Notes: generated by a model from the sequence alone, not told the origin. Shown: positions 1 to 12,035, counted from the stretch's first letter. The stretch: 64,000 nt of DNA from Amborella trichopoda (GCF_000471905.2 NW_006499801.1:3041463-3105462), one strand, 5' to 3'. Translations and numbers: made by a program.

Positions 1-40
1 CGAGTTTAGTGATGTCTAATACTCTATGTGCTTCCATCAG

Positions 41-3000
41 GAGGAGAAATTTCCTTATGCCTTTTATGTGTCAGATCAACAACTTTCCATGCAACTTGGG
101 TCTTATTTACAGAAAAACAAAGGTAATCCATTCATGTATCTACAGCTTTCTTATTCACTTTGTTGAACTGTTTTGTGTTGTATGTGCATTTCCTAAGTTA
201 TTTCTTTGAATATGGTTTTTTCAATTATATTTGAAAAAGGAAAATATACTGCTCAAATGTAAGGAAAAGATACTGCTTATGATTAGACTATTTTCTAATC
301 CATGAATTCGTATTTGAATCTGAACTTTTCCGTCTTATTCATCATATGTGCTGTTTAATGGATAATTACCCTATCAAGCATTTATCATGTTTATGTTTGG
401 TTCTCTTTGATTATTCATTGGGATCTTTCTTGCAGTTTCTGTGGAGAAAGCGCTGCACATAGTTTACCAACCTCAAGCAATTTTTCGGATTCGTCCAGTC
501 AATCGATGTTCTGCAACTATTGCTGGTATGGTTCATTTCCATTGCTTTTATTCATCAAGATTGTGGCATTTCATGAGTCAAGTACTGATTTAGGAAAAAA
601 AACAGTGAATTTATATCTAAATCTGGTGTTATGCCTTCAGTGGGCTTCCATTATTTCCTAAATTTACTCTATGTGATTAATTGTGAAGAATTGATATGAT
701 ATCCGTGGTCCTGCAGGTCATACTGAGGCTGTCCTTTCTGTGGCATTTAGCCCTGATGGACGGCAACTGGCTAGTGGTTCTGGTGACACTACTGTTCGCT
801 TCTGGGATCTTAATACTCAGACCCCTCTATACACGTGTTCAGGTTGAAATAGATTTTGATACCACTTTACATTGGTTGCTGCTATTTCAGTCCGTTAATT
901 ATGCACAAACTGCTACTTAGAATGTGTGTAATTTGTTTTCAGGGCACAAAAATTGGGTTCTCTGCATTGCATGGTCACCTGATGGAAAGCATCTTATAAG
1001 TGGTAGCAAGGATGGAGAGCTTCGAAGCTGGGACCCCTTGACTGGAAACCCTTCAGGCAATCCACTTAAAGTAAATTCCTTCCCCTGAGTTAGGTGATTT
1101 AGCTGATGAATTATTCTCTTGTGAAGTATGTGTTGGAGACAAAATTTCTCCATGATCTTTCTTTGTTTCTTACATTCATATCAAGTGTTAGCATTTTTGT
1201 TGTGTTTATTTATGCTGATGATTAAAAAGAAACTTGTTTCAAGAACAATAATATGAAATATTTGGCACTCATCTCCTTTTTTCGCTTTTCTGATGTTGTT
1301 TTTATCATCTATGAATCCTAGAAGTGTCCATGTGAAAGTTACATTGAGATCCCACAGGTCATTCATGAAATATCAGTGAATGACACACCCCATGGGTTTG
1401 GGAACTTGACCTATAAAATATTTTTTATTCTCCCAGCTTTTTTCTTGCCAAAGTCTCTTTTATTCTGTTAGCTTTCTTTATTTTCATTTTTGAACAAAAC
1501 TTTGAAGGTGCATGGTGATTTTTGAATTTTCTCGAAGATACTCTTAGCATGGAAGGATGGAACATCATCTTCAGGTGAACATCATCCTCACGTCAATTTA
1601 TAGCATTTAATTAGTATGCTGACCATGGAAAGAAAATAATTCTGTAGTCTCCTGTATAGAGTTGGCTTTAGGCCCTACCCTCAAGTAACTAATTCCATGG
1701 AGGACCAGGAAAGCCTTTTTTCTTGGTCATATTTTCTTTCTTTTATTTTTTGTTTTTATGTATGTTTTTAAATCTTTTCCTTGGTCATTTTTGCACCTAC
1801 GAGTCTGCAGGCACAACATTCAGAACTCTTCAGCTATAATCCCCTGTTACCATTTTCCCCTCTCCTACAAGACAATCACAAGTTGCTTTTTGAACTTCTA
1901 TAGAACTTTGGCAGTTTAATTTGACAACTTAGGCTGCAAAACCTGCTCTTTTTATATCTTTATCATAATTCTTTGTCCTCTCGATTGCAACATTGACCTG
2001 CCTCCTGAAATGCCTGCAAGCATCAATGAGGGAAGATGATCCTCTAAATCAGACATCTATCCCTTCCTCCAAGCATAGAGAGTACAATACACTATTCAAT
2101 CTGAAATTTCCCAGGTAAGTGGGTCTAGCTGCCAAAAGGAATCTCACAATGAACAAAAAAATGTTTCACTCTCATATCCTCTCATACACATAATATTAAC
2201 TTGGAACTGGAATCCCCTCCCCTGAAAATGATTTTTCTTTTGGGATGAATTATGCTGAAGATATTTATGAAGGCCATAAATTTACTTATTATGCATTTAG
2301 CCTAGCTTTTTTTTCATTATTGGGTGCTTTACATTTGTCTGAAGGAGCCTTGTAGTGTTTCAAAAAGCGCTAGGCGGCACCCAGGCGGCCGTGGCGCCCA
2401 GCGCCTAGGCGGCCACCTTGGCGGGCGCCCAGAACTTGGGCAGCCTAGTTAAAAAAAAGAAAGAAAGATAGAAGTCGAGAAGAGACGACCATAATCCATA
2501 TTTCATACAATGCTAAAATAGTAAAACCATACAAGCATACACTGATAGTCTGATACACACAAAAGTTAGATAGTAGAAACTAGAAAGTAGAAACTAAAAA
2601 TAAGAAAAATAAAATATGCAGACATTAAAAAAATATACAGTCTAAAAATATACAGTCTAGGATACAATAGTCAACACTCAACACCAAGAGTCTAGTGTCT
2701 TTAACGCTTCATCCTTCAGTCATCATCATCATCATCAGAAGGAAGGAATAGAGTAAGCCTCATCATATGCATCAGATTCGAGACCATCATCATCAGAGTC
2801 ATCTCCCTCTTCAATATAACGCTCATCCTCATCTGTTTCTTCTGAATCTGCATCTTCCTCCTCATCTTCTTCTACATCCCTCTTACTATGTGCAGATGAG
2901 GCCCCTAGGAGTCTTGGCTACTCTACCTTTTTCTATCTTTTTGTGCTTCCCTGAACTCAAATATTGTATAATTTCCTCTTTGGTAGCCTCAGGAATGTTT

Positions 3001-6000
3001 TTACATGGGGCAACATGCCCCTTAATATTGACAAGGTGTTTTTTGAACCGGTAAATACCCCCATTAGTATCCTTTCCACAATAATTATATTTAATACGAT
3101 TTTTGTCATTCGGATTTGGGTTATAACCATACTTCCAACTTGGATCACCACTTCTAGAAGAACTTGGAGAAAATATTTCCATAGAACAAGGTTCATTTTC
3201 ATCTTTTTCTGGTTCTTCTAAATTCAGAAATTGTCTAATCTCAATCCGAATAGCTTCAGGAACCTTTTTACAAGAAGCAACATTCTCTTTAATACCGGCA
3301 AGATATTTCTTGAATCAGTTAATGCCCCCATTGGTATATTTTTTACAAAAATTACACCTTATACAATTTTTGTCATTTGTTTTCGACTTATGACCATACT
3401 TCCAACCCGGATCACTTCTTTTAGAAGAACCAAAAATAGATCTATTCAAATGATAAGGATTTTGTTCCTGTTTTTGTTTTGCATAACTCATATATTGCTT
3501 AATCTCCTCTCTAATAGCTTCAAGAACATTTTTACAAAGGGCAAAATCCCCCTTAATACCTGCAAGATGTTTCTTAAACTGGTTTATGCCTATTTTTGTA
3601 TCGTTTTCACAATAATTGCGTCTAATGCAATTTTTGTCATTTGGATTCGGGTTATATCCATATTTCCAACCCGGATCTCCACTTTGACTAGATATTGAAG
3701 AAAACATCTCAAATAAAACAAGCATTCTAAAAAATAAAGTTTTGCACGTATTTTGATTGGTCGAACTTCAAACTCCCACCTCTGAGATGTTTTCTGGTGC
3801 TAAAAAACACCCTCTAATAGGATTAAAAAATTTCAAAATTAAATTTAATCTACCTGGGTGATGTTTGGATCCATTTCCGTAACTTTGATAAACACTTCGA
3901 TCCAATGAAAATCACAAAATCTCGTTTTTTTTAGGTTTCTTTCTCTCTAAAATGGGCTCTTGTGGGTTTAGGTTTCAAATGAACTTAGAACTCATCCTTA
4001 AAAGCTTTTATTTTTCAAAAAAATTTAATAGAATAAAAAAAAAAGAACTCATTTTTGCCCCTCGGCGCCTGCTGGGCGCCCGCCCAGGAATTGCCGCATC
4101 GCCCAGGCCTTCTGGACCGCCTAGGCACTGGGCGTCTGCTTTTTTGAACAATGGAGCCTCGGAAAGGACTGTATTAACAGTCCAAAAGTGCCCCCGGACA
4201 CAAATCATGTCTCTGCCACTATACCATCCTCATCTAGATGTTCAATGGACCTGGAAGCCACTGCAATTATTGATATGCCCTGTAATTGAACACAACTCAT
4301 ACACATATGTCAATTGTACATTGGCATCGCACGTTGATGCCATTTCCCCTTCCAGTAGATCAATGCACCAGTCTACTTCCTATTCGTTATTCGGTCACTA
4401 ACTAAATTTAGAGCTGGATCAAAATTTGCCGTATTTGTAACTCAGTAAAATTTGAAGTGCTTTTTCTTTTCTTTTTTTGGTTAGAGATTTCAAATATTAC
4501 ATGCTGGAGCATCTTTTAAGCTTGCTTTAATAATCTTCCCATTGAAGTTTATTTTTTTATAATGTTCTAGGGACATAAGAAATGGATTACTGGGATTTTT
4601 TGGGAGCCCGTACATCTTCAAGCTCCATGTCGCCGTTTTGTGAGTTCGAGTAAAGATGGAGATGCACGTATATGGGACATTGTATCGAGGAAGTGTGTCA
4701 TGTGTCTCAGTGGCCACACACTTGCAGTAACCTGTGTGAAGTGGGGCGGAGATGGATTGATATATACTGGGTATGAATGAACCTTTGGTATATGAGTTTA
4801 AGCTAGTTCTTAGAAGTCCTGAATTACTTTTACAATTTGAAGATTTGCAATTAGTCCTCAATATTGTGTTGCATATGCTTGTTGAGCTAGCTAGCAGAGT
4901 CCCATTAACCATAAATTAAGAAGTTCTGAGTCATATGGCCTTTCCCTTTATTTCCTTGCTCCCCACTTTAAAAAAAAGAAAAAAAGAAAGCGGAATCAGT
5001 ACTGCTTTTCAAGGAGAATAGTTGGAATTCAACCTTTGAACATGCATGTAATGTCTCTGTTTTAATTGAATTTCAACAGATATTACATGATAATCTTGTC
5101 ACTACACAGCCATAAATTAAGAAGTTCTAAGCCATATTGCCTTTCCCTTTATTTCCTAACTTTGATTGTCTCTTGCATGCTCTTCAAGGAGAATAATTGG
5201 CATTCAACCTTTGAACAAGCATGTAATATCTCTGTTTTAATTGAGATTTTCAACAGATATTACATGATAATCTTGTCACTACACAGTTTAACATTTTCTC
5301 TTGCCTGTATACTGTATTGTTGCTTTGTGGTAGTCAAGATTTCAGTAAGGAATTATTTTAGCCTTATGTGGGGGAGGTCATGTCCTTATTTATAATTCAA
5401 ATTCGACCAATGGTTTTTATGTCTGTAGATTATTTATAATGATTGTCTTATGCTTGTTAGGTTGCTTTTGCACATTTGTGCAATTGTCTTCTTTTTAAGA
5501 TGTTACATTGTGATTATGTACTTCAACTATAATTTTTAAAAGGAACATTTATTTTCTTGAACATTAGTTGTATTAGTTGATATATTAATTATAGTCTACA
5601 TTGAAGTTGATCCTTGCAGGAGTTATTTTTTTTCCCCAAAGTTTTCATTCATTTATGCAGGTCCCAGGATTGTATAATCAAAGTATGGGAAACTACCCAA
5701 GGAAAACTGATTCGTGAGCTCAAGGTAAGTTGCACGATCTGTGACTGTAGTCACAAGTATGTTTTGAAATATATTTTGTTTTGAAATATATTTCGTACTG
5801 TTTATGCTTGTATCGTTATGTTTCTTTTTTTTTGTATATTCATTTTTAATATTTGGGTTTATTTTGTCTGACACGAAGAATTGAAGAATTGGCTGATTTG
5901 TTTTTTAGGGGCATGGGCACTGGGTTAATTCTCTTGCATTGAGCACCGAATATGTCCTTCGAACAGGCCCATTTGATCATACTGGGAAAAAGTATGGTTC

Positions 6001-8011
6001 TCCCGAGCAAATGAAAGAGGTAAACACCTAATTTCATTGATGATCGTGCTACTTATCTTGATAAACTTCTTTGGCGGCCATGCTGGGTTTTATACTCCTT
6101 ATCATCTCGTAATTACCTGCAAATTTTTGTATGCCCATGCCTAGACTTGTTAGCCTTCTTCTCTCATGAAGCCTCTTTGTGTAAGTTTACATTTTCAGGT
6201 TGACTAGTAGGCCCATTTGGCATAAAGATGATGATATGGGGTTTGTGATGCCTCCATTGAGAACATTTTTCATAGGTTGACTAGTAGGCCGATTTGTTAT
6301 AAAGATGATGATATGGGGTTTGTGATGTGTCCAGTGAGAACTTTTTCTGTGTGCTAGGATGTGTAGAATAGTAAGTTAGATTGTCTTAGGTTGAGATTCT
6401 TCACATTGGATTTTGCACCTATGCTGATTTAGGTGGCTAACTTGAAGTATTTTAGACTGGATCCACATTTGTGATAACTTTTGCGATTTGTGAGTTTATT
6501 GTTTTATCTTTCTTCTAGTATATTGCTATAATGATGCAAAAAGACTGGATCCACATTTGTGATAACTTTTGCGATTTGTGAGTTTATTGTTTTATCTTGC
6601 TTCTAGTAAATTGCTATAATGCTGCAAATTATTTTTATTATAATTTGGGATTGGAACTCAGGCTCGTTTGGTAATGCTAGTCCATCATTATGTTATTATC
6701 ACCTAAACACTCTTGATAATTGCAGTTTTCAACGTCGTCAGTCCACAGCTGAAAACCTTATTTTTCTTCGGATAAGAAATGCTACTTGTGCATTTAATTT
6801 CTGGAGTCATTGCTGAAATTGTTAACCTCAGATGTTTACTGATGGTTTTTGGTTACAGGCTGCTCTAGAAAGGTACACTAAAATGAAAGGGAGTTTTCCT
6901 GAAAGATTGATTTCGGGCTCAGATGATTTTACCATGTTTCTATGGGAACCAACTGTAAGCAAGCACCCTAAAGCTCGTTTGACTGGTCACCAACAGGTAA
7001 AATCTATGTCCAGAATTGTCTTTCCAAAGCAATGTATATCTAATTATCTATATTACAGAAACTATAGTTCATTCGGGTCATCGCTATTCATTGAAACGAT
7101 GGCCGTCTTAGGGAGAGAGTGAAAGCTCCCCAGAGCAATAAGTGACCCCAATGGTGGGTCTCACTGTGGTGATGACTCCTGATGGAGTATGGTTTTCCAT
7201 ATCAAGTGCATTTTAGTATGGATTTGCCCTTGTGATTTTTAATTGTGATTTGTGTAGGACTCCTTTTGCAGCATCAAGTACTCCCTGATATTGATTAATT
7301 GTTCTTGGAGGCAGGAATACTTGTTTAATAACTTTAATCTCTTCACCTAACCTTAACAGAAACATGGATTAATATTAAACATCAAATTCTGCTCATTATC
7401 TATTTTTAAGATCAATTTTTGTTCTTAAGTTGTTAGAAATGCAAGGGATAATTGGTTTTGGATACCTAAATTTGTCGATATGAAAGTTATTTCACATTCC
7501 CTATAAATCAGTTCTTACAAACTCTGTAAAAAAATGCAAAACCCATTTCTTTTATAAACTACACAGTTTCTATGCTTGAAACCTCGGGCTTCAAAGTTGA
7601 ATTTGCACTTTGGATTGTCAATATGGTTGCACATTTTTGGTTAACACAGAGGGCGAACCAAGTTAGTTGAATAATCATTGACCTTCTTTGGCAGCTTGTT
7701 AACCATGTTTACTTCTCTCCTGATGGACAATGGGTGGCCAGTGCCTCATTTGACAAGTCTGTCAAGTTGTGGAATGGTCACACAGGGAAGTATGTGGCAT
7801 CTTTCCGTGGACATGTGGGGCCTGTTTACCAGATATGGTTGACTCTCTCTCTCTCTCTCTCTCTCCACATCCAAAAGTTCATTTTAGTTTTCCTTCCCAT
7901 GTTTTTGTTTTCTCACTAGAAAGGTTCTTGTGAAAAATGTGCAGCTGGTCTGCAGATAGTAGGCTTTTGTTGAGTGGAAGCAAGGATTCCACCCTCAAGG
8001 TACATTCCATG

Positions 8012-8052
<41 letters not shown>

Positions 8053-8381
8053 ATTCTCTATTTATGATCTTCATTAAATTAGAATTGCTGTTTTCTCTGT
8101 GTCACTGTGATATTCATGATTTACTCCCACGGTTTACTCGGATCCAGGTTTGGGACATGAAGACACAAAAGTTAAGAGAGGATCTCCCAGGCCATGCAGA
8201 TGAGGTGCTGCATTTTAACAAATGCTTCTTCTGTGTGAAACTTCACCATTTCTTTAAGTTTCTGATTGTCCTTCAATCTCTTCTTTTTTCAATGCAGGTT
8301 TTTGCTGTTGATTGGAGTCCAGATGGTGAGAAGGTGGTATCTGGTGGCAAGGATAGAGTACTTAAGCTATGGATGAATTGA
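41..8381 (+). CDS. NLE1: Notchless-type WD40 protein (60S ribosome assembly factor), 5' end missing
   Basis: Exons read from sequence: 41-122, 436-525, 717-842, 943-1070, 4571-4770, 5661-5724, 5909-6019, 6859-6996, 7695-7837, 7945-7999, 8148-8204 and 8298-8381 (TGA). All introns are GT-AG and phases join. The first visible exon carries the end of the NLE ubiquitin-like domain ([12 protein letters not shown]), followed by [20 protein letters not shown]. Eight WD40 blades follow, with GH...WD pairs such as [30 protein letters not shown] and [15 protein letters not shown]; the protein ends in KLWMN. Blade 5 has the long insertion typical of the family. Known for the family (Rsa4/NLE1): it binds pre-60S particles in the nucleolus, and its N-terminal domain is pulled by the AAA+ ATPase MDN1/Rea1 to drive 60S maturation. 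The start codon and the beginning of the NLE domain lie left of the window. A hAT element sits in the 3.5 kb intron, and several introns contain tandem duplications. Confidence 0.95.
2353..4153 (-). mobile_element. hAT-superfamily element with tandem BED zinc-finger remnants
   Basis: The element is bounded by 8-bp direct repeats GAGCCTTG (2345-2352) and GAGCCTCG (4154-4161), which differ at one base. Its ends are imperfect inverted repeats: TAGTGTTTCAAAAAGC on the left and CATTGTTCAAAAAAGC read inward from the right. Both are followed by GC-rich subterminal motifs of the GCGCCTAGGCGG type. On the minus strand the inside encodes fragments of a BED-type zinc-finger region, with [14 protein letters not shown]-x2-C and FKKHLxxIKG motifs, repeated about three times. 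An 8-bp target duplication plus BED fingers is diagnostic for hAT. No hAT catalytic core was seen, so it is probably non-autonomous or decayed. Confidence 0.8.
2886..3725 (-). pseudogene. hAT transposase N-terminal fragment with three BED-like units
   Basis: Three homologous units are read on the minus strand near 3660-3480, 3420-3240 and 3160-2960. Each has DPGWKYG or DPSWKYG, a Cys pair, a FKKHLxxIKG-like helix with His, then C-K-N-V/I-x-E-A and E-I-x-Q-Y. Frame changes and stops separate the units: unit 2 breaks after TNGGIN, and unit 3 ends near [13 protein letters not shown] fingers bind transposon ends or genomic DNA. The transposase core and dimerisation domain are absent, so this is a remnant. 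Confidence 0.7.
4908..5288. repeat. Tandem duplication of about 200 bp in a Notchless intron
   Basis: The segment starting CATAAATTAAGAAGTTCT near 4909 recurs at 5110. Both copies run through TTTCCCTTTATTTCC, TTCAACCTTTGAACA and CAACAGATATTACATGATAA to CACTACACAG. The second copy is slightly shorter. This is non-coding intron sequence. Confidence 0.85.
6197..6629. repeat. Two independent tandem duplications in one Notchless intron
   Basis: A unit of about 77 bp starting AGGTTGACTAGTAGGCC at 6197 recurs at 6274. A second unit of 88 bp starting AGACTGGATCCACATTTG at 6454 recurs at 6542 with few differences. Both lie between the exons ending 6019 and starting 6859. Confidence 0.85.
7843..7866 (+). 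repeat. (CT)n microsatellite just after a splice donor
   Basis: An uninterrupted CT/TC run starts a few bases after the Notchless exon end at 7837, in a 107-nt intron. It precedes a 55-nt exon. Confidence 0.9.
8014..8050 (+). repeat. (CT)n microsatellite after the 55-nt exon
   Basis: A 37-nt CT run lies 14 nt downstream of the donor of the 7945-7999 exon. The small exon is therefore flanked by CT tracts on both sides. Confidence 0.9.
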
Positions 8382-8957
8382 GCAAGGAAGGTAGTCCTTT
8401 TGGGGGGGGAGAGAGAGATTTTGGGGATTGAGCGTTTGGAATTGGTCAGGAGTCAAAATGCATAGGCCAAAGGAATTCGTGCAATCCTTATCGGATAAAA
8501 TTGTAGAGATGAAGCAGCGTTGAAGAGGAGAGAACTCTTATCAACAAGTGAAGGTTAGAAGGCTTAGAGAAAAGGTGAATAGTGGTCTCTTTTGACATAT
8601 ATAGGGAGTGGAAAGTTTTGGCTGCATAAATATGCTCGACAGGGTCATGCACAGAGAAGTAGGGATTTTGCACTTACCCAACTTAAATAAAAAGTTAAAT
8701 GTAATTTATACATTTGCGGTCCTCCTTTTTATGAGATTTTTTCCGTGGAATTTTTGTTTTACTCTTAGAAATTTTTATGTCATCATCTGAGCTTTATCCC
8801 AACATGTATGAATTTTTATAGGATTAGGAAATTTTCACTGAATGTAATGTATTTTCCTCTACGGTGAGCAATGTATATTATTCTCCCTGTGCATTATTAA
8901 TATCAGAAGTTCCTTGTTTTTATTGGTAAGCTTTTAGGCATTCGTTTTTATTTTATT
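8382..8957 (+). other. Notchless 3'UTR and downstream sequence
   Basis: Sequence after the TGA at 8379-8381. A G-rich stretch (8401-8408) is followed by AT-rich sequence with no further reading frame of note. I could not place the polyadenylation site; it is probably within 8.6-8.9 kb. Confidence 0.5.
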
Positions 8958-9087
8958 CTATGTTTTAGAGATTGTTTAAGGCCTACAACACTTCGTAGGC
9001 AATGAAAGCGTTGTGTCCAGGGTTCCGAAGGAGGATACGAACCCAAGACCTTGACGCGCAAGAACCACCCCCTACCACGACAGCAAG
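8958..9087 (-). mobile_element. Probable tRNA-derived SINE
   Basis: On the minus strand the sequence contains GTGGTAGGGGGTGG (box-A-like) and, about 35 nt later, GGTTCGTATCC, close to the pol III box B consensus GGTTCGAATCC. It is flanked by TTATTTTATT at 8948-8957 and 9088-9097, a possible 10-bp target duplication, though low complexity weakens this. I see no fold or aminoacyl end that would make it a functional tRNA. Confidence 0.45.
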
Positions 9088-9097
9088 TTATTTTATT

Positions 9098-10200
9098 TTA
9101 TATTTTTAAACTTGTATGAATACGACCTTCCATAGTTCATAAACCCGAACGTGAACCCGGGACTCAGTTGGGCACTGACTTAGGTCAATCCTTGAGTTGA
9201 TGGATTGATCATGCGGATAAGGGGGTTTTCAGGGTTTTGGAGAGGTAAACCATGAGGGAAATAGGGTTGTGTTCACAGCTTACCATGTTCGACCCAGAGA
9301 CTGAATTAGTCGAACTAGTTTTGACTCCACTAGGACGGCCAATTCCGCATGGTAGATTGAGGAACACAAACGCAAGCCTTAATTTGACCCAGTTTAAGAC
9401 TTGGCTTGGTCGGCCAGTCCAAGTTTGGGTCAAGTAGGCCGGCTTGCAAATTATGTTGCCTTTTAAGGTCGTGTTTGTTTTCTAGAAGACAGGATTTTGG
9501 AAATCTTGTCATTAGTACTGTAGTACTTGCCTTTTGATAGTGGGGAAGTACTACATTAGAAGTGGATATTGCAGTATCCACTTAGCTTTATATTTAAGGC
9601 TGAGATATTGATACTTTATGGATGACCATAGAACTTACGGTATTTGCTTCCCTAGAAGAGGTGGTTTTTTAAATTGCATCTTCCAAACAAACAAATGCAC
9701 AAGAGATATTCCCTGCCATTCATGCAGGAACATCAAATATTCTAACTTTGCCCATCTCCCCACTTGATTCCTCAATTTCTATCTCTTACGTAAATCCAAT
9801 CTGAAAAACAGATTGTTTAAAGTAGATTCAATCTAAAATAAAGGATTCACATGTGGATTGGATCTCTATCCCTAAATTTGAACGACTCTCGGGTAACCAG
9901 TTATTTTGGAAGACTGGTTAAGAACACTGCCATTAAGCTCAGAAAACTATTTGGCAGTAAAGCAGTTAAATGCCGAGAGAGGATGATGAATCACTTATTT
10001 TTTGTTGCTGCAAATTATCGACATAACAAAGGAATTAGGGCTTTTATTCCTTCTTTGTAGGGGTATTTGTGTCTTTTATTGTTATAGGCCAAAGGAATTT
10101 TTGTGGGGACTAGTGTTTGGCAAGATTAAACATTAGTGTTTTTGAGAGTTGATTTATCTATAAATGTTTTTTTTTAATAAATTTAGGTATTATCTTTTGT
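9098..10200. other. Intergenic, no gene seen
   Basis: Short reading frames on both strands show no family motif. The stretch 9120-9470 is relatively GC-rich, with GGCCGG and CCCGGG words like those at 15660-15740 and 20740-20830, which suggests old repeat sequence. Confidence 0.5.
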
Positions 10201-10207
10201 AAATTGA

Positions 10208-10400
10208 AATCATCATCATTGTCAAAACTTTTTTCCAACTATTTGGGGTCGGCTACATGAATTCTAGTCCGTTATTATGCTCTATTAAATGTCATACCTT
10301 CAATGAGGTCATAAGTCCTCATATCTTTTTTCATTATTTCCAATCATATCTTTTTGGATCCCCTCAATTTTTTTAAAGTTATCCATTTGAACTTTCCAAC
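10208..10400 (-). mobile_element. 3' tail of an RTE-type LINE or related SINE
   Basis: Read on the minus strand, the sequence ends in ATTCATGTAGCCGACCCC, then AAATAGTTGGAAAAAAG, then a GATGATGATT tail. CCGACCCCAA.TAGTTGGG followed by a GATGATG or TTG tail is a widespread 3' end of plant RTE LINEs and of SINEs that borrow it. Related tails occur near 15190 and 30381. Confidence 0.55.
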
Positions 10401-11107
10401 TACTTCCAATCATATGGAGAAAGTAGCTTCTTATATAAGAACCTAAGAACCTACTTAAAATAAGAACATACCTTTGTGGAGAAAGTAGTCACATTTTTTG
10501 AAGAGAAATTCATCCTCAAGTATTTTTTATTACATATTTCCCCATTAAATTTTGTATATTACATAAATATCCATTGTTTGTTTTTTCTATTTTTTTCACA
10601 ATGACCCCACTTTAGATTTTGATTTGTTTCTATTTTTCTTTAAAATGCTTTTATTTTGGACATTTGACTTGAGATCTATATCTCTAATATTTGACGTCAC
10701 GTTATAAGTCTTCACTTTAGATCTTGCAATGTCTGAAATCTTGAAGATCAAAATTATTAATAAAATCATTAATTTCATTTTCAAAATTTGAAGTTTACTT
10801 CAAAATTTGAAGATATGAAGTTAGAGGAAATAATTTTTTTTTACAAATTCAAGGTTATTTTCACTTCGAAGTAGGAGTATTTTGGAAAATTTCAAAAGCA
10901 AAAAAAAAATAAATGCAACATACAAAACAATTTTAAAATAAAATTATAAATCGGATATCTAATAGGGGTATGAGAGTAAATTTATCTTTTTAGAAAGCAT
11001 TTAGCGTCATTCCACCGGCTCGGTAAGTGATACAAGGGGCCGTAGTTTTGTTTTTAGGAGATGAGTGCATCATATTCTTTGGCACGTGATTTGTTTGTTT
11101 TATTAAA

Positions 11108-11794
11108 GGAAAAATTGTTAAAAATCTCAAAAAAAAACAAACGTTCTAGACATTCTACCCCTACATTAAACTTTTTTCACTTATTTTTCTCAAAAACCAT
11201 CTTTTATAATTAATACCCTCAACTCAAAAAGTTACAATTTTTTTTTGACAAAAATACCCTCTCTTCAGTGACAAATCATTTTCGGACCCAATAAAAGAAA
11301 CACCAAACTGCATTTGTACAACACCAGACTGTTCAGTCTAGCGTACTTCAAAACGCCAGACTGCCCCTACAAAATTCCGGACTGCCATATCAAAACACCG
11401 GACTGCAGCTTCAAAATGCCAGACCGCAGCTTCACAATGCCGAACCGTAACTTGAAAATGCCGGACCACCCATTCCATCAACAAAATAATCGCTAGACTG
11501 CCATCATAAAACGCTGGACCGCCACCACAAAACGTCGGACCGCCCATTCCAGCAAAAAAAAAAACCGGACTGCTTGTTCAAAATGACGGACCGTCCATTC
11601 CAGCAAAAAAAATCGTCTGACCGCCCTCTTTAACATAAATAATTTATTATATGAGGGAAGAGTATTTTCGTCCAAAATAAATGAACTTTTTGTGTAAGGG
11701 TATTAGCTAGAAAATATCATTTTTTGAGGGGGAAGTTGCCTGGGGTGTAAAGTGGGTAAAAAGTCGAACTTGTATGGGTTTTAGCGATTTTTCC
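11108..11794. mobile_element. MULE-like foldback element carrying a 21-bp array
   Basis: The ends are imperfect long inverted repeats: GGAAAAATTGTTAAAA on the left and GGAAAAATCGCTAAAA read inward from the right. Each continues into weakly matching sequence with motifs such as ATACCCT and AAAAGTT. The flanks TTTATTAAA (11099-11107) and TTCATTAAA (11795-11803) make a 9-bp target duplication with one mismatch, the size expected for Mutator-like elements. There is no transposase. Confidence 0.6.
11306..11622. repeat. 21-bp degenerate minisatellite
   Basis: About 13 units of roughly 21 bp with the core CCGGACYGC followed by TTCAAAATG or a variant; some units are lengthened by A runs and by CCCATTCCA inserts. 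Because 21 is divisible by three, both strands stay open for about 60 codons and spell heptad-like peptides (K-x-P-D-C/R-x-F/Y). Family motifs are absent, so I do not call a protein. Confidence 0.85.
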
Positions 11795-12035
11795 TTCATT
11801 AAACTTGTTTAAGTAAGAGGAAGAGGGAGCACTTGTTGAGAGATGTGTACATGTACATGTCATATAGTGTTATTAGAAGAGACATAGAGGTTATTGGCTA
11901 GGGGCCTTGGCAGTGAAATTGTCGAGCCCTCCGTCGTCACCAAAAAAGTAGAGGCCCAAATCCCCACGGACTTTACCACTTACTCATAAAAGAGAGAGAG
12001 GTCATTGGGGAAGAGAGAGGACATTAGGGCATAAA

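Larger units (their letters stand above)
1071..4570 (+). other. Long Notchless intron hosting a hAT element
   Basis: This 3.5 kb intron lies between the exon ending NPLK and the exon starting GHKKWITG. About half of it is the hAT-like element at 2353-4153. I see no gene in 1071-2344, which is AT-rich, nor in 4162-4570. Confidence 0.85.

Noticed and set aside
2707..2890. CATCATCATC and TCTTC runs inside the hAT element as a possible acidic protein
   Set aside because: On the minus strand they would encode an acidic run linking to the BED region, but stops and frame changes interrupt it. Kept as part of the element only.
9000..9085. tRNA gene on the minus strand
   Set aside because: Box-A-like and box-B-like words are present, but I could not draw a cloverleaf or acceptor stem. 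Flanking repeats suggest a SINE instead.
11314..11675. Reading frames on both strands with heptad-like peptides (K-x-P-D-C-x-F and A-V-R-H-F)
   Set aside because: They are a by-product of the 21-bp minisatellite, which stays open in several frames. There is no start context, no splice structure and no homology.
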